Positions 1 through 5,473 of a stretch of 6,504 nucleotides of DNA are shown one piece after another. The position numbers were made by a program, and so were the translations under genes. The stretch's first letter is position 1, and every line of letters begins with the position of its first letter. The notes below the pieces were generated by a model, which had not been told where the DNA came from, did no database searches, and was given only the letters and a program-made list of their open reading frames with translations. This stretch comes from an uncultured Eubacteriales bacterium (GTDB lineage: Bacteria; Bacillota; Clostridia; Christensenellales; Aristaeellaceae): the NCBI GenBank assembly GCA_900553295.1, contig USCR01000132.1, positions 1 through 6,504 on the forward strand, read 5' to 3'.

Positions 1-281
1 TTCGTGCCGTTCGATGTGATACGGCCCGCGATTGATGTATTTTTGGCGGTGAGCTCCCGGCGCAGGCGGGTATTCTCATCGTGGCTCTTCATGAGCTCGT
101 CGGCCATGTTCAGGCAGGTGAGCACGGACACCATGTTGGAGGGCAGACGGCTGGCCAGGGCCATTTCGCTGAGCTTGCGGTCCACGTAGGCAGCCACCCG
201 CTGCATGTACGCGGGGGGATCGGAGGATACCAGGGCGTATTCCTTGCCCGCCACGCGGACCACCGTCTTTTGCTTTTCCAT
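1..281 (-). CDS. zapA: Cell division protein ZapA (partial, 3' end beyond window)
   Basis: ZapA binds FtsZ in the cytoplasm and promotes bundling of its filaments at the division site. The reading frame starts with ATG at 279-281 and stays open to base 1, giving 93 visible residues without a stop. What is seen: an N-terminal beta-strand stretch with VRVAGKEYAL (residues 8-17), then AYMQRVAAYVDRKL (24-37), then a helical part with LNMADELMKS (57-66) and a charged, probably coiled-coil tail. This order (I/V-x-G-x-x-Y, then VAxYVDxK, then LNxADEL) is the usual ZapA layout. A strong ribosome binding site, GGGAGGT at 291-297, lies 9 bases before the ATG. The known family is about 85-110 residues in Firmicutes, so probably only a short tail is missing. 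It lies 86 bases after the cyclophilin gene and may be read from the same promoter. I see no separate promoter in the gap. Confidence 0.88.
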   Translation of the reverse strand, partial: MEKQKTVVRVAGKEYALVSSDPPAYMQRVAAYVDRKLSEMALASRLPSNMVSVLTCLNMADELMKSHDENTRLRRELTAKNTSIAGRITSNGT

Positions 282-309
282 GGCGCACGCACCTCCCGTT
301 TTGCCGAAA

Positions 310-356
310 GGAGCGCAGACGTTACGGGGGTGTTGACCCCCTTCCGCCCGCGCTCC
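310..356 (-). terminator. Nested hairpin between the cyclophilin gene and zapA, possible weak terminator
   Basis: Read on the minus strand, GGAGCGC (350-356) pairs with GCGCTCC (310-316), an outer stem of 7 base pairs. Inside it, a second perfect inverted repeat, GGGGGT-CAAC-ACCCCC (326-341), gives a 6-bp stem with a 4-base loop. The two stems share almost the same centre and are separated by internal loops of 8 and 9 bases. Only three U residues follow (307-309), so as an intrinsic terminator it would be leaky. It could instead be a processing or stability element that sets zapA expression relative to the isomerase gene. The inverted repeats are seen directly. The role is inference. Confidence 0.45.
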
Positions 357-367
357 ACAGGTTTACG

Positions 368-886
368 TTACATCTGCTCGAAGGGATAATCGCCACCATA
401 GGTTTCCACGCGAATGGACTGCATCACCTGGGGGGTGAGCGGCCGGTCGCTGCGGTCACGCTTGGTATTGACGATGTCCTCGGCTACCTCCATGCCTTCC
501 AGCACCTTGCCAAAGGCGGCATAGGCGCCATCCAGATGGGGGCTGTCGCTGGTCATAATGAAAAACTGGGACCCGGCGGAGTCAGGCATCATGCTCCGGG
601 CCATGCTGAGCACACCATAGGTATGCTTGAGGTTGTTGGGCACGCCGTTCATGGAGAATTCGCCTTTGATGCAGTAGCCGGGGCCGCCCATGCCGGTGCC
701 CTTGGGGTCGCCGCCCTGGATCATGAATCCGGGGATTACGCGGTGGAAAATCAGCCCGTCATAGAAGCCGCTGTTGGCCAGGGCAATGAAGTTGCCCACG
801 GACTGGGGAGCAATCTCGGGGTACAGCTCGCCCTTCATCTGGCGGCCGTCCTCCATGGTTATGATAAACGTCGGATGCTGTGGCAT
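368..886 (-). CDS. Cyclophilin-type peptidyl-prolyl cis-trans isomerase
   Basis: Predicted cytosolic cyclophilin of 172 residues that catalyses cis-trans isomerisation of Xaa-Pro bonds and may help protein folding. It has no signal peptide or membrane segment. Family hallmarks are visible in order: a surface-strand region [19 protein letters not shown] (9-27), SVGNFIALA (29-37), [15 protein letters not shown] (47-61) with the catalytic-type Arg49 and the pocket residues Phe54, Met55 and Gln57, then SQFFI (106-110) and LDGAYAAFG (118-126). The position of the human CypA cyclosporin-binding Trp121 is His117 here, as in many bacterial members, which predicts low cyclosporin sensitivity. I chose the ATG at 884-886 because AGGAAGGAG (898-906) lies 11 bases before it and the protein then begins like its family. 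Longer in-frame starts at 937 or 991 would run through the leader hairpin or promoter. It has its own promoter and is probably the first gene of a unit with zapA. Confidence 0.93.
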   Translation of the reverse strand: MPQHPTFIITMEDGRQMKGELYPEIAPQSVGNFIALANSGFYDGLIFHRVIPGFMIQGGDPKGTGMGGPGYCIKGEFSMNGVPNNLKHTYGVLSMARSMMPDSAGSQFFIMTSDSPHLDGAYAAFGKVLEGMEVAEDIVNTKRDRSDRPLTPQVMQSIRVETYGGDYPFEQM

Positions 887-897
887 GTGATTCTTTT

Positions 898-906
898 CTC
901 CTTCCT
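898..906 (-). promoter_or_regulatory. Ribosome binding site of the cyclophilin gene
   Basis: The minus strand reads AGGAAGGAG, 11 bases before the ATG at 884-886. It decides the start codon against longer in-frame options. It begins only two bases after the leader hairpin at 909-928, so ribosome access could depend on whether that hairpin forms. Confidence 0.75.
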
Positions 907-908
907 GA

Positions 909-928
909 AAAGCCGTTTGCACGGCTTT
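909..928 (-). promoter_or_regulatory. Leader hairpin with GCAA tetraloop before the cyclophilin gene
   Basis: On the minus strand AAAGCCGT (921-928) is followed by the loop GCAA (917-920) and the exact complement ACGGCTTT (909-916), an 8-bp stem. GCAA belongs to the GNRA class of very stable tetraloops. The right arm runs into UUUUC, so the element looks partly like an intrinsic terminator, although three of the U residues can pair in the stem. It lies in the predicted leader, about 30 bases after the expected transcript start and directly before the ribosome binding site. It may be a stabilising 5' structure or a weak attenuator. The hairpin is seen in the sequence. Its function is inference. 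Confidence 0.5.
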
Positions 929-962
929 GGGGCGCATGAAAACGCCACGAAAACACAGCCCT

Positions 963-991
963 ATTGTACCAGTTTCCCCAGCGCTTTGCAA
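963..991 (-). promoter_or_regulatory. Predicted sigma-A type promoter for the cyclophilin gene (and probably zapA)
   Basis: On the minus strand the -10 box is TACAAT (963-968, five of six matches to TATAAT). It is preceded by TGG, which makes an extended -10 element. Exactly 17 bases upstream is TTGCAA (986-991, four of six matches to TTGACA). Transcription should begin near 956-957, giving a leader of about 70 bases. The promoter sits in the 115-base gap after hemZ, with its -35 box starting only 10 bases beyond the hemZ stop codon, so the cyclophilin gene can be expressed independently of the genes upstream. Confidence 0.7.
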
Positions 992-1001
992 GCCCCGCGC
1001 T

Positions 1002-2495
1002 TCAGGCTATGCCGCCGCCGTCCTCCCCATGCCCCGCCGGGCCCGCGCCCAGGAACAGCCGCTCCTTGCGGGCCACCATTTCATCCACCCGGGCGATGTA
1101 CTGCTCAATGTTGCTGACGTTGGGTTCCCGCTCGATGCGGCCCTGGTCGGGATAAATGCGCTTGGAGATGCCGCCCGCCCCCAGGGCCAGGATGTGGGTG
1201 GTTTCCTCCATGATGTCCACGTTGTACTGGCAGGCGTGGCCGGGCAGGGCATAGCCCACGTTTTCCTGGTTGCCGGCCATGTTCTTTTGCCGGTAGAGGT
1301 AATAGGGGCGCATGCCCAGCTCCGCGGCGGTGGCGTGGCCCATGCGCACCATTTCCGCGGCCAGTTCCGCCGGGGGCAGGGGCGCGTGCTCCAGGTGCAG
1401 GCGGCTGGAGCGCTTGATGGCCAGGGTATGAACGGTGAGGCTCTCCGGGGCCAGCTCCCTGGCTCCCGCCATGGTGCGGGCAAAGTCCGCCAGGTCCTCC
1501 CCGGGCAGCCCGGCGATCACGTCCATGTTGATATGGTGAAAGCCCACCTGCCGGGCCATGGCATAGGCGTCGTAAACCTGCGCCACCGTATGCCGGCGGC
1601 CGATGACCTCCAGGGTGCGGTCGTTCATGGTTTGGGGGTTGATGCTGATGCGGGCCACCCCCGCGTCCCGGATGATCTCCAGCTTTTCCCGGGTGAGGGT
1701 ATCGGGCCTCCCCGCCTCCACGGTGTACTCCACCGCGCCGGGGAACAGCTTCATGAGCATATGGGTCAGGCGCTGGAGCTGGTCGGCGTTCAGGGCCGTG
1801 GGAGTACCGCCGCCCACGTACACCGCCCGGAGCTTTCGCCCGCTCCGGGCCAGGATGTCCGCCCCCGCCGCCATTTCCCGGAACAGCGCCGCCAGGTACG
1901 GCTCCACCAGCTTGCCTTTGCCCAGCTCCCCGCTGAGGAAGGTGCAATAGGCGCAGCGGGTGGTGCAGAAGGGGATGCCCACGTACACGTCCATCTCCTG
2001 CTCGCAGGGAGGCGGCAGGGTGGACTGCACCTCCACAATGTCCCGCAGCAGCTGCCGCTTTTCCGGGGACACGTCGAAGATTTCCCCCACCTGGGCGCAA
2101 GCCGCCTCCAGAGAGAGGCCGTGCTCCATGGCCTCGTAGACCAGGCGGGTGGGGCGGATGCCCGTAAGGCTGCCCCAGGGGGGCGTGACCCCCGTCAGGC
2201 GCTTGCACAGGTCGTAGAGGGTCTGCTTGCACAGGCGCTTCAGGGCGCGCTTCTGCTCCAGCAGGGCAATGCGCGCATCCTTGCACGCGGGGATGGGGCA
2301 TTCCCGGTGATGCTCCTCCTGCCCCAGGGCAAAGCGGCAGTGGAAGCGTCCGTCCTCCTCCCAGGCATGCCAGATAAAATGCGGTTGATGGGTTTCCTCC
2401 CACAGGGCGGGGTCCATGCGGAACAGGCGGGTCACGTCCCGCAGCTCCGAGGCCACGGTCTGCAATAAAAAGGCCGTGCGATGTTCGTCTTGCAT
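1002..2495 (-). CDS. hemZ: HemZ-type radical SAM protein (coproporphyrinogen dehydrogenase-like)
   Basis: A 497-residue cytosolic radical SAM enzyme related to oxygen-independent coproporphyrinogen III oxidases. The Cys motif CTTRCAYC (Cys177, Cys181, Cys184) should hold the [4Fe-4S] cluster that cleaves S-adenosylmethionine. GGGTP (228-232) is the SAM-binding glycine motif, and GRPDTLT (262-268) and [11 protein letters not shown] (323-333) follow as in the HemN/HemW/HemZ family. HemZ-specific signs are the roughly 165-residue N-terminal region with [17 protein letters not shown] (105-121) and the C-terminal [19 protein letters not shown] (398-416). The start at 2493-2495 is preceded by AAGGAAG (2507-2513). 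A longer frame to 2558 would overlap the upstream gene and lacks a better site. The last 15 residues form a Gly-rich tail that may be strain-specific. The gene lies 38 bases after the hydrolase gene, a common Clostridia pair. No other haem gene is present, so the true substrate is uncertain. Confidence 0.9.
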   Translation of the reverse strand: MQDEHRTAFLLQTVASELRDVTRLFRMDPALWEETHQPHFIWHAWEEDGRFHCRFALGQEEHHRECPIPACKDARIALLEQKRALKRLCKQTLYDLCKRLTGVTPPWGSLTGIRPTRLVYEAMEHGLSLEAACAQVGEIFDVSPEKRQLLRDIVEVQSTLPPPCEQEMDVYVGIPFCTTRCAYCTFLSGELGKGKLVEPYLAALFREMAAGADILARSGRKLRAVYVGGGTPTALNADQLQRLTHMLMKLFPGAVEYTVEAGRPDTLTREKLEIIRDAGVARISINPQTMNDRTLEVIGRRHTVAQVYDAYAMARQVGFHHINMDVIAGLPGEDLADFARTMAGARELAPESLTVHTLAIKRSSRLHLEHAPLPPAELAAEMVRMGHATAAELGMRPYYLYRQKNMAGNQENVGYALPGHACQYNVDIMEETTHILALGAGGISKRIYPDQGRIEREPNVSNIEQYIARVDEMVARKERLFLGAGPAGHGEDGGGIA

Positions 2496-2533
2496 AGGTG
2501 CGAATTCTTCCTTATATATCAATGGTGAAAGGG

Positions 2534-3112
2534 TCAATGCCCGGGATAGATGGCGCACGCCGCTTCCAGAGGCGCCAGGCGCGCCAGGGAGCGGCGCATA
2601 TCCTCGGGGCTGCCCCCGGGGAAGTCCGTGCGGCCATAGCCGCCGTGGAACAGCGTGTCCCCGGTGAACAGGTGGTTACCCGCCCGGAAACACACGCTGC
2701 CCGGGGTGTGGCCGGGGGTGTGGAGCACCGTCAGCTCCACCCCCGCGGCCTCCAGGCGGTCACCCTCCTCCAGCAGGCGGGTGGCGGGGGGCGCGGTGAT
2801 TTCCGTGCGGATCATCCGGCACAGGTTGCGCGCCGGGTTAGTGAGCATCTCCGCGTCCAGGCGATGAATCCAGATGGGCGTATTTTCCCCCGCCAGGGCC
2901 GCCACGGCGCCGATATGGTCAAAATGCCCGTGGGTGAGCAGGATGGCCGCCAGCTGCTTTTCCCCCATGGCCCGGCGGATCTTCTCCGGCTCCGCGCCGG
3001 GATCGATGACCAGGCAGTCGTCCCGGCCGGGAAAGGAAAGCACATAGCACTGGGTGGCCAGCATGCCCACGGGGACGGTTTTTACCTCAAGATGGTCTGC
3101 CGCAAGGGCCAT
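2534..3112 (-). CDS. Metallo-beta-lactamase-fold hydrolase (glyoxalase II-like), truncated C-terminus
   Basis: A 192-residue cytosolic protein of the small hydroxyacylglutathione hydrolase-like group of the metallo-beta-lactamase fold, which usually cleaves thioesters or related bonds with two metal ions. Metal-ligand motifs are complete: THGHFDH (60-66: His61, His63, Asp65, His66), TPGHTPGS (132-139: His135), TGDTLF (150-155: Asp152) and PGH (190-192: His192). The stop codon follows His192 directly. Relatives normally continue with Gly-Pro and some 15 more residues, so the C-terminus is short. The next codons after the stop read Pro-Phe-His-His-stop. The start at 3110-3112 has AAAGGAG (3124-3130) 11 bases before it. 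The gene lies 23 bases after pyrF and 38 before hemZ, so co-transcription is likely. Its real substrate is unknown. Bacteria of this type often lack glutathione, so the name glyoxalase II should not be taken literally. Confidence 0.88.
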   Translation of the reverse strand: MALAADHLEVKTVPVGMLATQCYVLSFPGRDDCLVIDPGAEPEKIRRAMGEKQLAAILLTHGHFDHIGAVAALAGENTPIWIHRLDAEMLTNPARNLCRMIRTEITAPPATRLLEEGDRLEAAGVELTVLHTPGHTPGSVCFRAGNHLFTGDTLFHGGYGRTDFPGGSPEDMRRSLARLAPLEAACAIYPGH

Positions 3113-3135
3113 GGCCCTTCACGCTCCTTTGGGGC

Positions 3136-3837
3136 TCACTGGCCCAGGAATTCCTTCACGCAACGGCGATAGGCCGCCACGGGGTCCGCCGCCGCGGTAA
3201 TGGGACGGCCCACCACAATATAATCGGAACCAAGGTCCTTTGCCTGGGCCGGTGTTGTCACACGGACCTGGTCCCCCTTGTCTCCCTCCGCAAACCGAAT
3301 ACCAGGGGTTACGGTCACAAAGTTTCTGCCGCAGGCCTCATGGACCTTTCCCGCCTCCATGGGAGAGCAGACCACACCATCCAATCCGGCTTGGGCCGCG
3401 TTGGCAGCATAAGCCATGACGGTCTCCTCCATCGTTCTGGGGATCAGCAGTTCCTCCTGCATTCTCGTTTGGCTGGTGGACGTCAGCTGGGTCACCGCAA
3501 TCACCAAGGGACGAGAGCCGTCCGGTCGGGTTACCCCTTCCAGCGCACCCTCCATCATCGCCCGGGTGCCCGCCGCGTGAAGGTTTATCATATCCACGTC
3601 CAGTCGGGACAGAACCGCCATGGCCTTTTTTACTGTGTTGGGAATATCATGGAGTTTCAGGTCCAAAAAGATTTGATGCCCCCTTGCCTTAATCTCCCGC
3701 ACAATGGACGGGCCTTCGGCATAGAACAACTCCATGCCGATTTTGACATAGGGCTTTCTCCCAGAAAACTGGTCCAAAAATGCCAAGGTTTCTGCTTTGC
3801 TGCTGAAATCGCAGGCTACGATCACATCTTTTCCCAT
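3136..3837 (-). CDS. pyrF: Orotidine 5'-phosphate decarboxylase (PyrF, type 1)
   Basis: Catalyses the last step of UMP synthesis, removal of CO2 from orotidine monophosphate. The 233 residues match the usual length of the type 1 family, a TIM barrel that works as a dimer in the cytoplasm. Visible signatures are Asp10 in VACDF, Lys32 in VKIGMELF, the catalytic stretch FLDLKLHDIPNTV (57-69) with Asp59, Lys61 and Asp64, TPGIR (177-181), and the phosphate-binding VVGRPI (208-213) with Arg211. The ATG at 3835-3837 has GGAGGTG (3845-3851) 7 bases before it. This site lies inside the end of pyrD, and the two genes overlap by 16 bases, which suggests translational coupling. Base composition over most of the gene matches pyrD and pyrK, but roughly the last 75 bases are richer in GC, like the downstream genes. 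Confidence 0.97.
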   Translation of the reverse strand: MGKDVIVACDFSSKAETLAFLDQFSGRKPYVKIGMELFYAEGPSIVREIKARGHQIFLDLKLHDIPNTVKKAMAVLSRLDVDMINLHAAGTRAMMEGALEGVTRPDGSRPLVIAVTQLTSTSQTRMQEELLIPRTMEETVMAYAANAAQAGLDGVVCSPMEAGKVHEACGRNFVTVTPGIRFAEGDKGDQVRVTTPAQAKDLGSDYIVVGRPITAAADPVAAYRRCVKEFLGQ

Positions 3838-4748
3838 CTGTGGGCACCTCCAATGATTTCGTTGATCTCTTGAATGCCCAGGCGCTCCATGAGCCCGGGC
3901 AGGCTGTCGATGATCTCTTGACAGGCAAACGGATTGACTAAGTTAGCCGCCCCCACCTGCACAGCGGTCGCTCCGGCCAGCATCATTTCCAGGACATCTT
4001 CCGCGCTTTGGATGCCGCCCATCCCAATGATGGGCAGATGGACCGCCTCGTAGACCTGCCAAACCATCCGCAACGCCACGGGAAAAACCGCTGGTCCGGA
4101 AAGACCGCCTGTGGTGTTGGCCAAAACAGGCGCCCGTTTTTTCAGGTCGATCCGCATGCCCATGAGAGTGTTGATGAGACTCAATCCGTCGGCCCCGCCC
4201 TTCTCACAGGCCTGGGCAATGGATACAATATCTGTCACATTGGGAGAGAGTTTCATATATACTGGTTTTCGGCACACTTCCTTCACCGCCCGGGTTACAT
4301 CATAAACCATGTGCGGGTCCGTTCCGAAGCTCATGCCCCCGTGGTGCACGTTGGGACAACTCACATTGACCTCAATGAGGTCCGTGTAGGGTGAGGCATC
4401 CGCCTTGGCGCAGCATGTCACGTACTCATCCAAAGAAAACCCACTGATGTTGGCCAAAATCGGCTTTTGATAGACCTCCCGCAGCTTGGGGAGCTCCTCA
4501 GCCACCACCCGGTCAATCCCAGGATTCTGCAGTCCCACCGCATTGAGCATTCCCCCTGCCGTCTCCGCGATCCGGGGGGCCGGGTTGCCGAATCGAGGCT
4601 CCCGGGTGGTTCCCTTGATGCTGATGGCACCCAGACAGTTGATGTCATACCACTGAGCAAATTCATATCCGAATCCAAACGTACCACTGGCAGGAATCAC
4701 GGGATTGTCCAGTAAAACGCCGCTCAATGTCACTGCGGTCTTCACCAT
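3822..4748 (-). CDS. pyrD: Dihydroorotate dehydrogenase, class 1B catalytic subunit (PyrD)
   Basis: Oxidises dihydroorotate to orotate using FMN and passes the electrons to PyrK, which reduces NAD. The 308-residue protein is a soluble TIM barrel. Signs of class 1B are the neighbouring pyrK and the catalytic cysteine Cys131 in NVSCPN (128-133); the membrane-linked class 2 has Ser there. Other motifs are PASGTFGFG (19-27), SIKG with Lys45 (43-46), MLNAVGLQNPG (67-77), MKLSPN (165-170) and the FMN phosphate region GMGGIQS (242-248). The start at 4746-4748 was chosen because GGGAGG (4756-4761) lies 7 bases upstream and the family begins near this point; an in-frame ATG at 4823 would lie deep in pyrK. 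The start overlaps the pyrK stop in ATGGTGA (7 bases), typical for two subunits made in fixed ratio. It overlaps pyrF by 16 bases. Confidence 0.97.
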   Translation of the reverse strand: MVKTAVTLSGVLLDNPVIPASGTFGFGYEFAQWYDINCLGAISIKGTTREPRFGNPAPRIAETAGGMLNAVGLQNPGIDRVVAEELPKLREVYQKPILANISGFSLDEYVTCCAKADASPYTDLIEVNVSCPNVHHGGMSFGTDPHMVYDVTRAVKEVCRKPVYMKLSPNVTDIVSIAQACEKGGADGLSLINTLMGMRIDLKKRAPVLANTTGGLSGPAVFPVALRMVWQVYEAVHLPIIGMGGIQSAEDVLEMMLAGATAVQVGAANLVNPFACQEIIDSLPGLMERLGIQEINEIIGGAHRWEKM

Positions 4749-5473
4749 AGAATTTCCTCCCTCTCCAGCACGGGGCCCTCCCGGCAAATTCGCTTGCTGC
4801 CATATTTGGTCTGACAGGTACATCCCATACAGGCTCCAAACCCACAGCCCATCCGTTCCTCAAAGCTGAATTGTCCCGAGGTCACAGCCTTTTCGTCGAT
4901 GGCCCGAAGCATGGGCGCAGGCCCACAGGTATACAGATAGGTATATCCTGTCTGGGGCATGGCATCTGTGACAAAGCCTTTGATCCCCAGGGAACCATCC
5001 ACCGTGGTCAAAGAGACTGCAATCCCCAATGCCCGGAACTCCGCAGTCAAAAATTGTTCCTCTTTCCGGTTGAACCCCAAAATAGCCCGAGGCGATTTGC
5101 CCTGTGCAATGAGCTTTTTGGCCAAGGCATACAGCGGCGGAATCCCAACCCCGCCTCCAATCAGCAGGGGCTTGTCCCCGGATTTCTCCAAGTCATAGCC
5201 ATTACCCAAGCCAGTCAGGAGGTCTAACTCCGTCCCCGGCACCATTTGACTCATCTGTGCCGTCCCCTGCCCCACTACCTTATAAATCAAAGTCAACTGC
5301 GCCTCATTCCAGTCACAGACGGAAATGGGGCGGCGGAGAAACTTCCCTGTCAGCGCGATGTTCACAAACTGTCCCGGCGCGGTGATGGCCTCTGTGTCTC
5401 CCGCTAAAACCATTCGGAACGTGGCCGGCGCCAGTTCCTTATTCTGAAGAACCGTAAACTTTCCTCGCTTCAT
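4742..5473 (-). CDS. pyrK: Dihydroorotate dehydrogenase electron transfer subunit (PyrK)
   Basis: The iron-sulfur flavoprotein partner of PyrD: it carries FAD and a [2Fe-2S] cluster and passes electrons from PyrD-bound FMN to NAD, in a PyrD2-PyrK2 complex. The 243 residues contain a ferredoxin-reductase FAD-binding domain with RRPISV (47-52), an NAD-binding domain with LLIGGGVGIPPLYALA (103-118) and YTCGPAPML (181-189), and a C-terminal cluster motif GCGFGACMGCTC (209-220). The likely cluster ligands are Cys210, Cys215, Cys218 and Cys230. The ATG at 5471-5473 overlaps the pyrC stop in ATGA (4 bases) and has GGGGAG (5481-5486) 7 bases upstream. A longer frame starting at 5533 would lie inside pyrC and is not needed. 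Its placement between pyrC and pyrD makes NAD-linked class 1B activity the clear choice. Confidence 0.97.
   Translation of the reverse strand: MKRGKFTVLQNKELAPATFRMVLAGDTEAITAPGQFVNIALTGKFLRRPISVCDWNEAQLTLIYKVVGQGTAQMSQMVPGTELDLLTGLGNGYDLEKSGDKPLLIGGGVGIPPLYALAKKLIAQGKSPRAILGFNRKEEQFLTAEFRALGIAVSLTTVDGSLGIKGFVTDAMPQTGYTYLYTCGPAPMLRAIDEKAVTSGQFSFEERMGCGFGACMGCTCQTKYGSKRICREGPVLEREEILW

Noticed and set aside
887..991. Longer in-frame starts for the cyclophilin gene at 937 and 991
   Set aside because: The extra residues would be read from the predicted promoter and leader, no Shine-Dalgarno site precedes them, and the family begins near the start at 886.
980..1001. Inverted repeat AGCGC / GCGCT after hemZ as a possible terminator
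   Set aside because: Only 5 base pairs with a 12-base loop and no U run on the minus strand. It also overlaps the -35 box of the cyclophilin promoter.
536..1117. Plus-strand open frame opposite the cyclophilin gene
   Set aside because: It overlaps a clear cyclophilin gene and its promoter, and shows no family motif.
1105..2403. Open frame of 432 codons on the minus strand in another frame of hemZ
   Set aside because: The translation is a low-complexity Gly/Pro/Ala/His run with no recognisable motif, and it overlaps hemZ throughout.
927..2468. Open frame of 513 codons on the plus strand, antisense to hemZ
   Set aside because: It is a by-product of the high GC content and codon bias of hemZ. 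The translation is rich in Gly, Ala, His and Gln with no domain motif, and the hemZ frame explains the region fully.
2511..2537. Promoter-like TTGACC (2532-2537) and TATAAG (2511-2516) before hemZ
   Set aside because: The spacing is only 15 bases, and transcription would start after the ribosome binding site, leaving a nearly leaderless mRNA. The TTGACC also overlaps the hydrolase stop codon. Chance match is more likely.
4749..4823. Longer in-frame start for pyrD at 4823
   Set aside because: It would overlap pyrK by about 80 bases and add 25 residues not expected in the family. The start at 4746-4748 has an excellent ribosome binding site.
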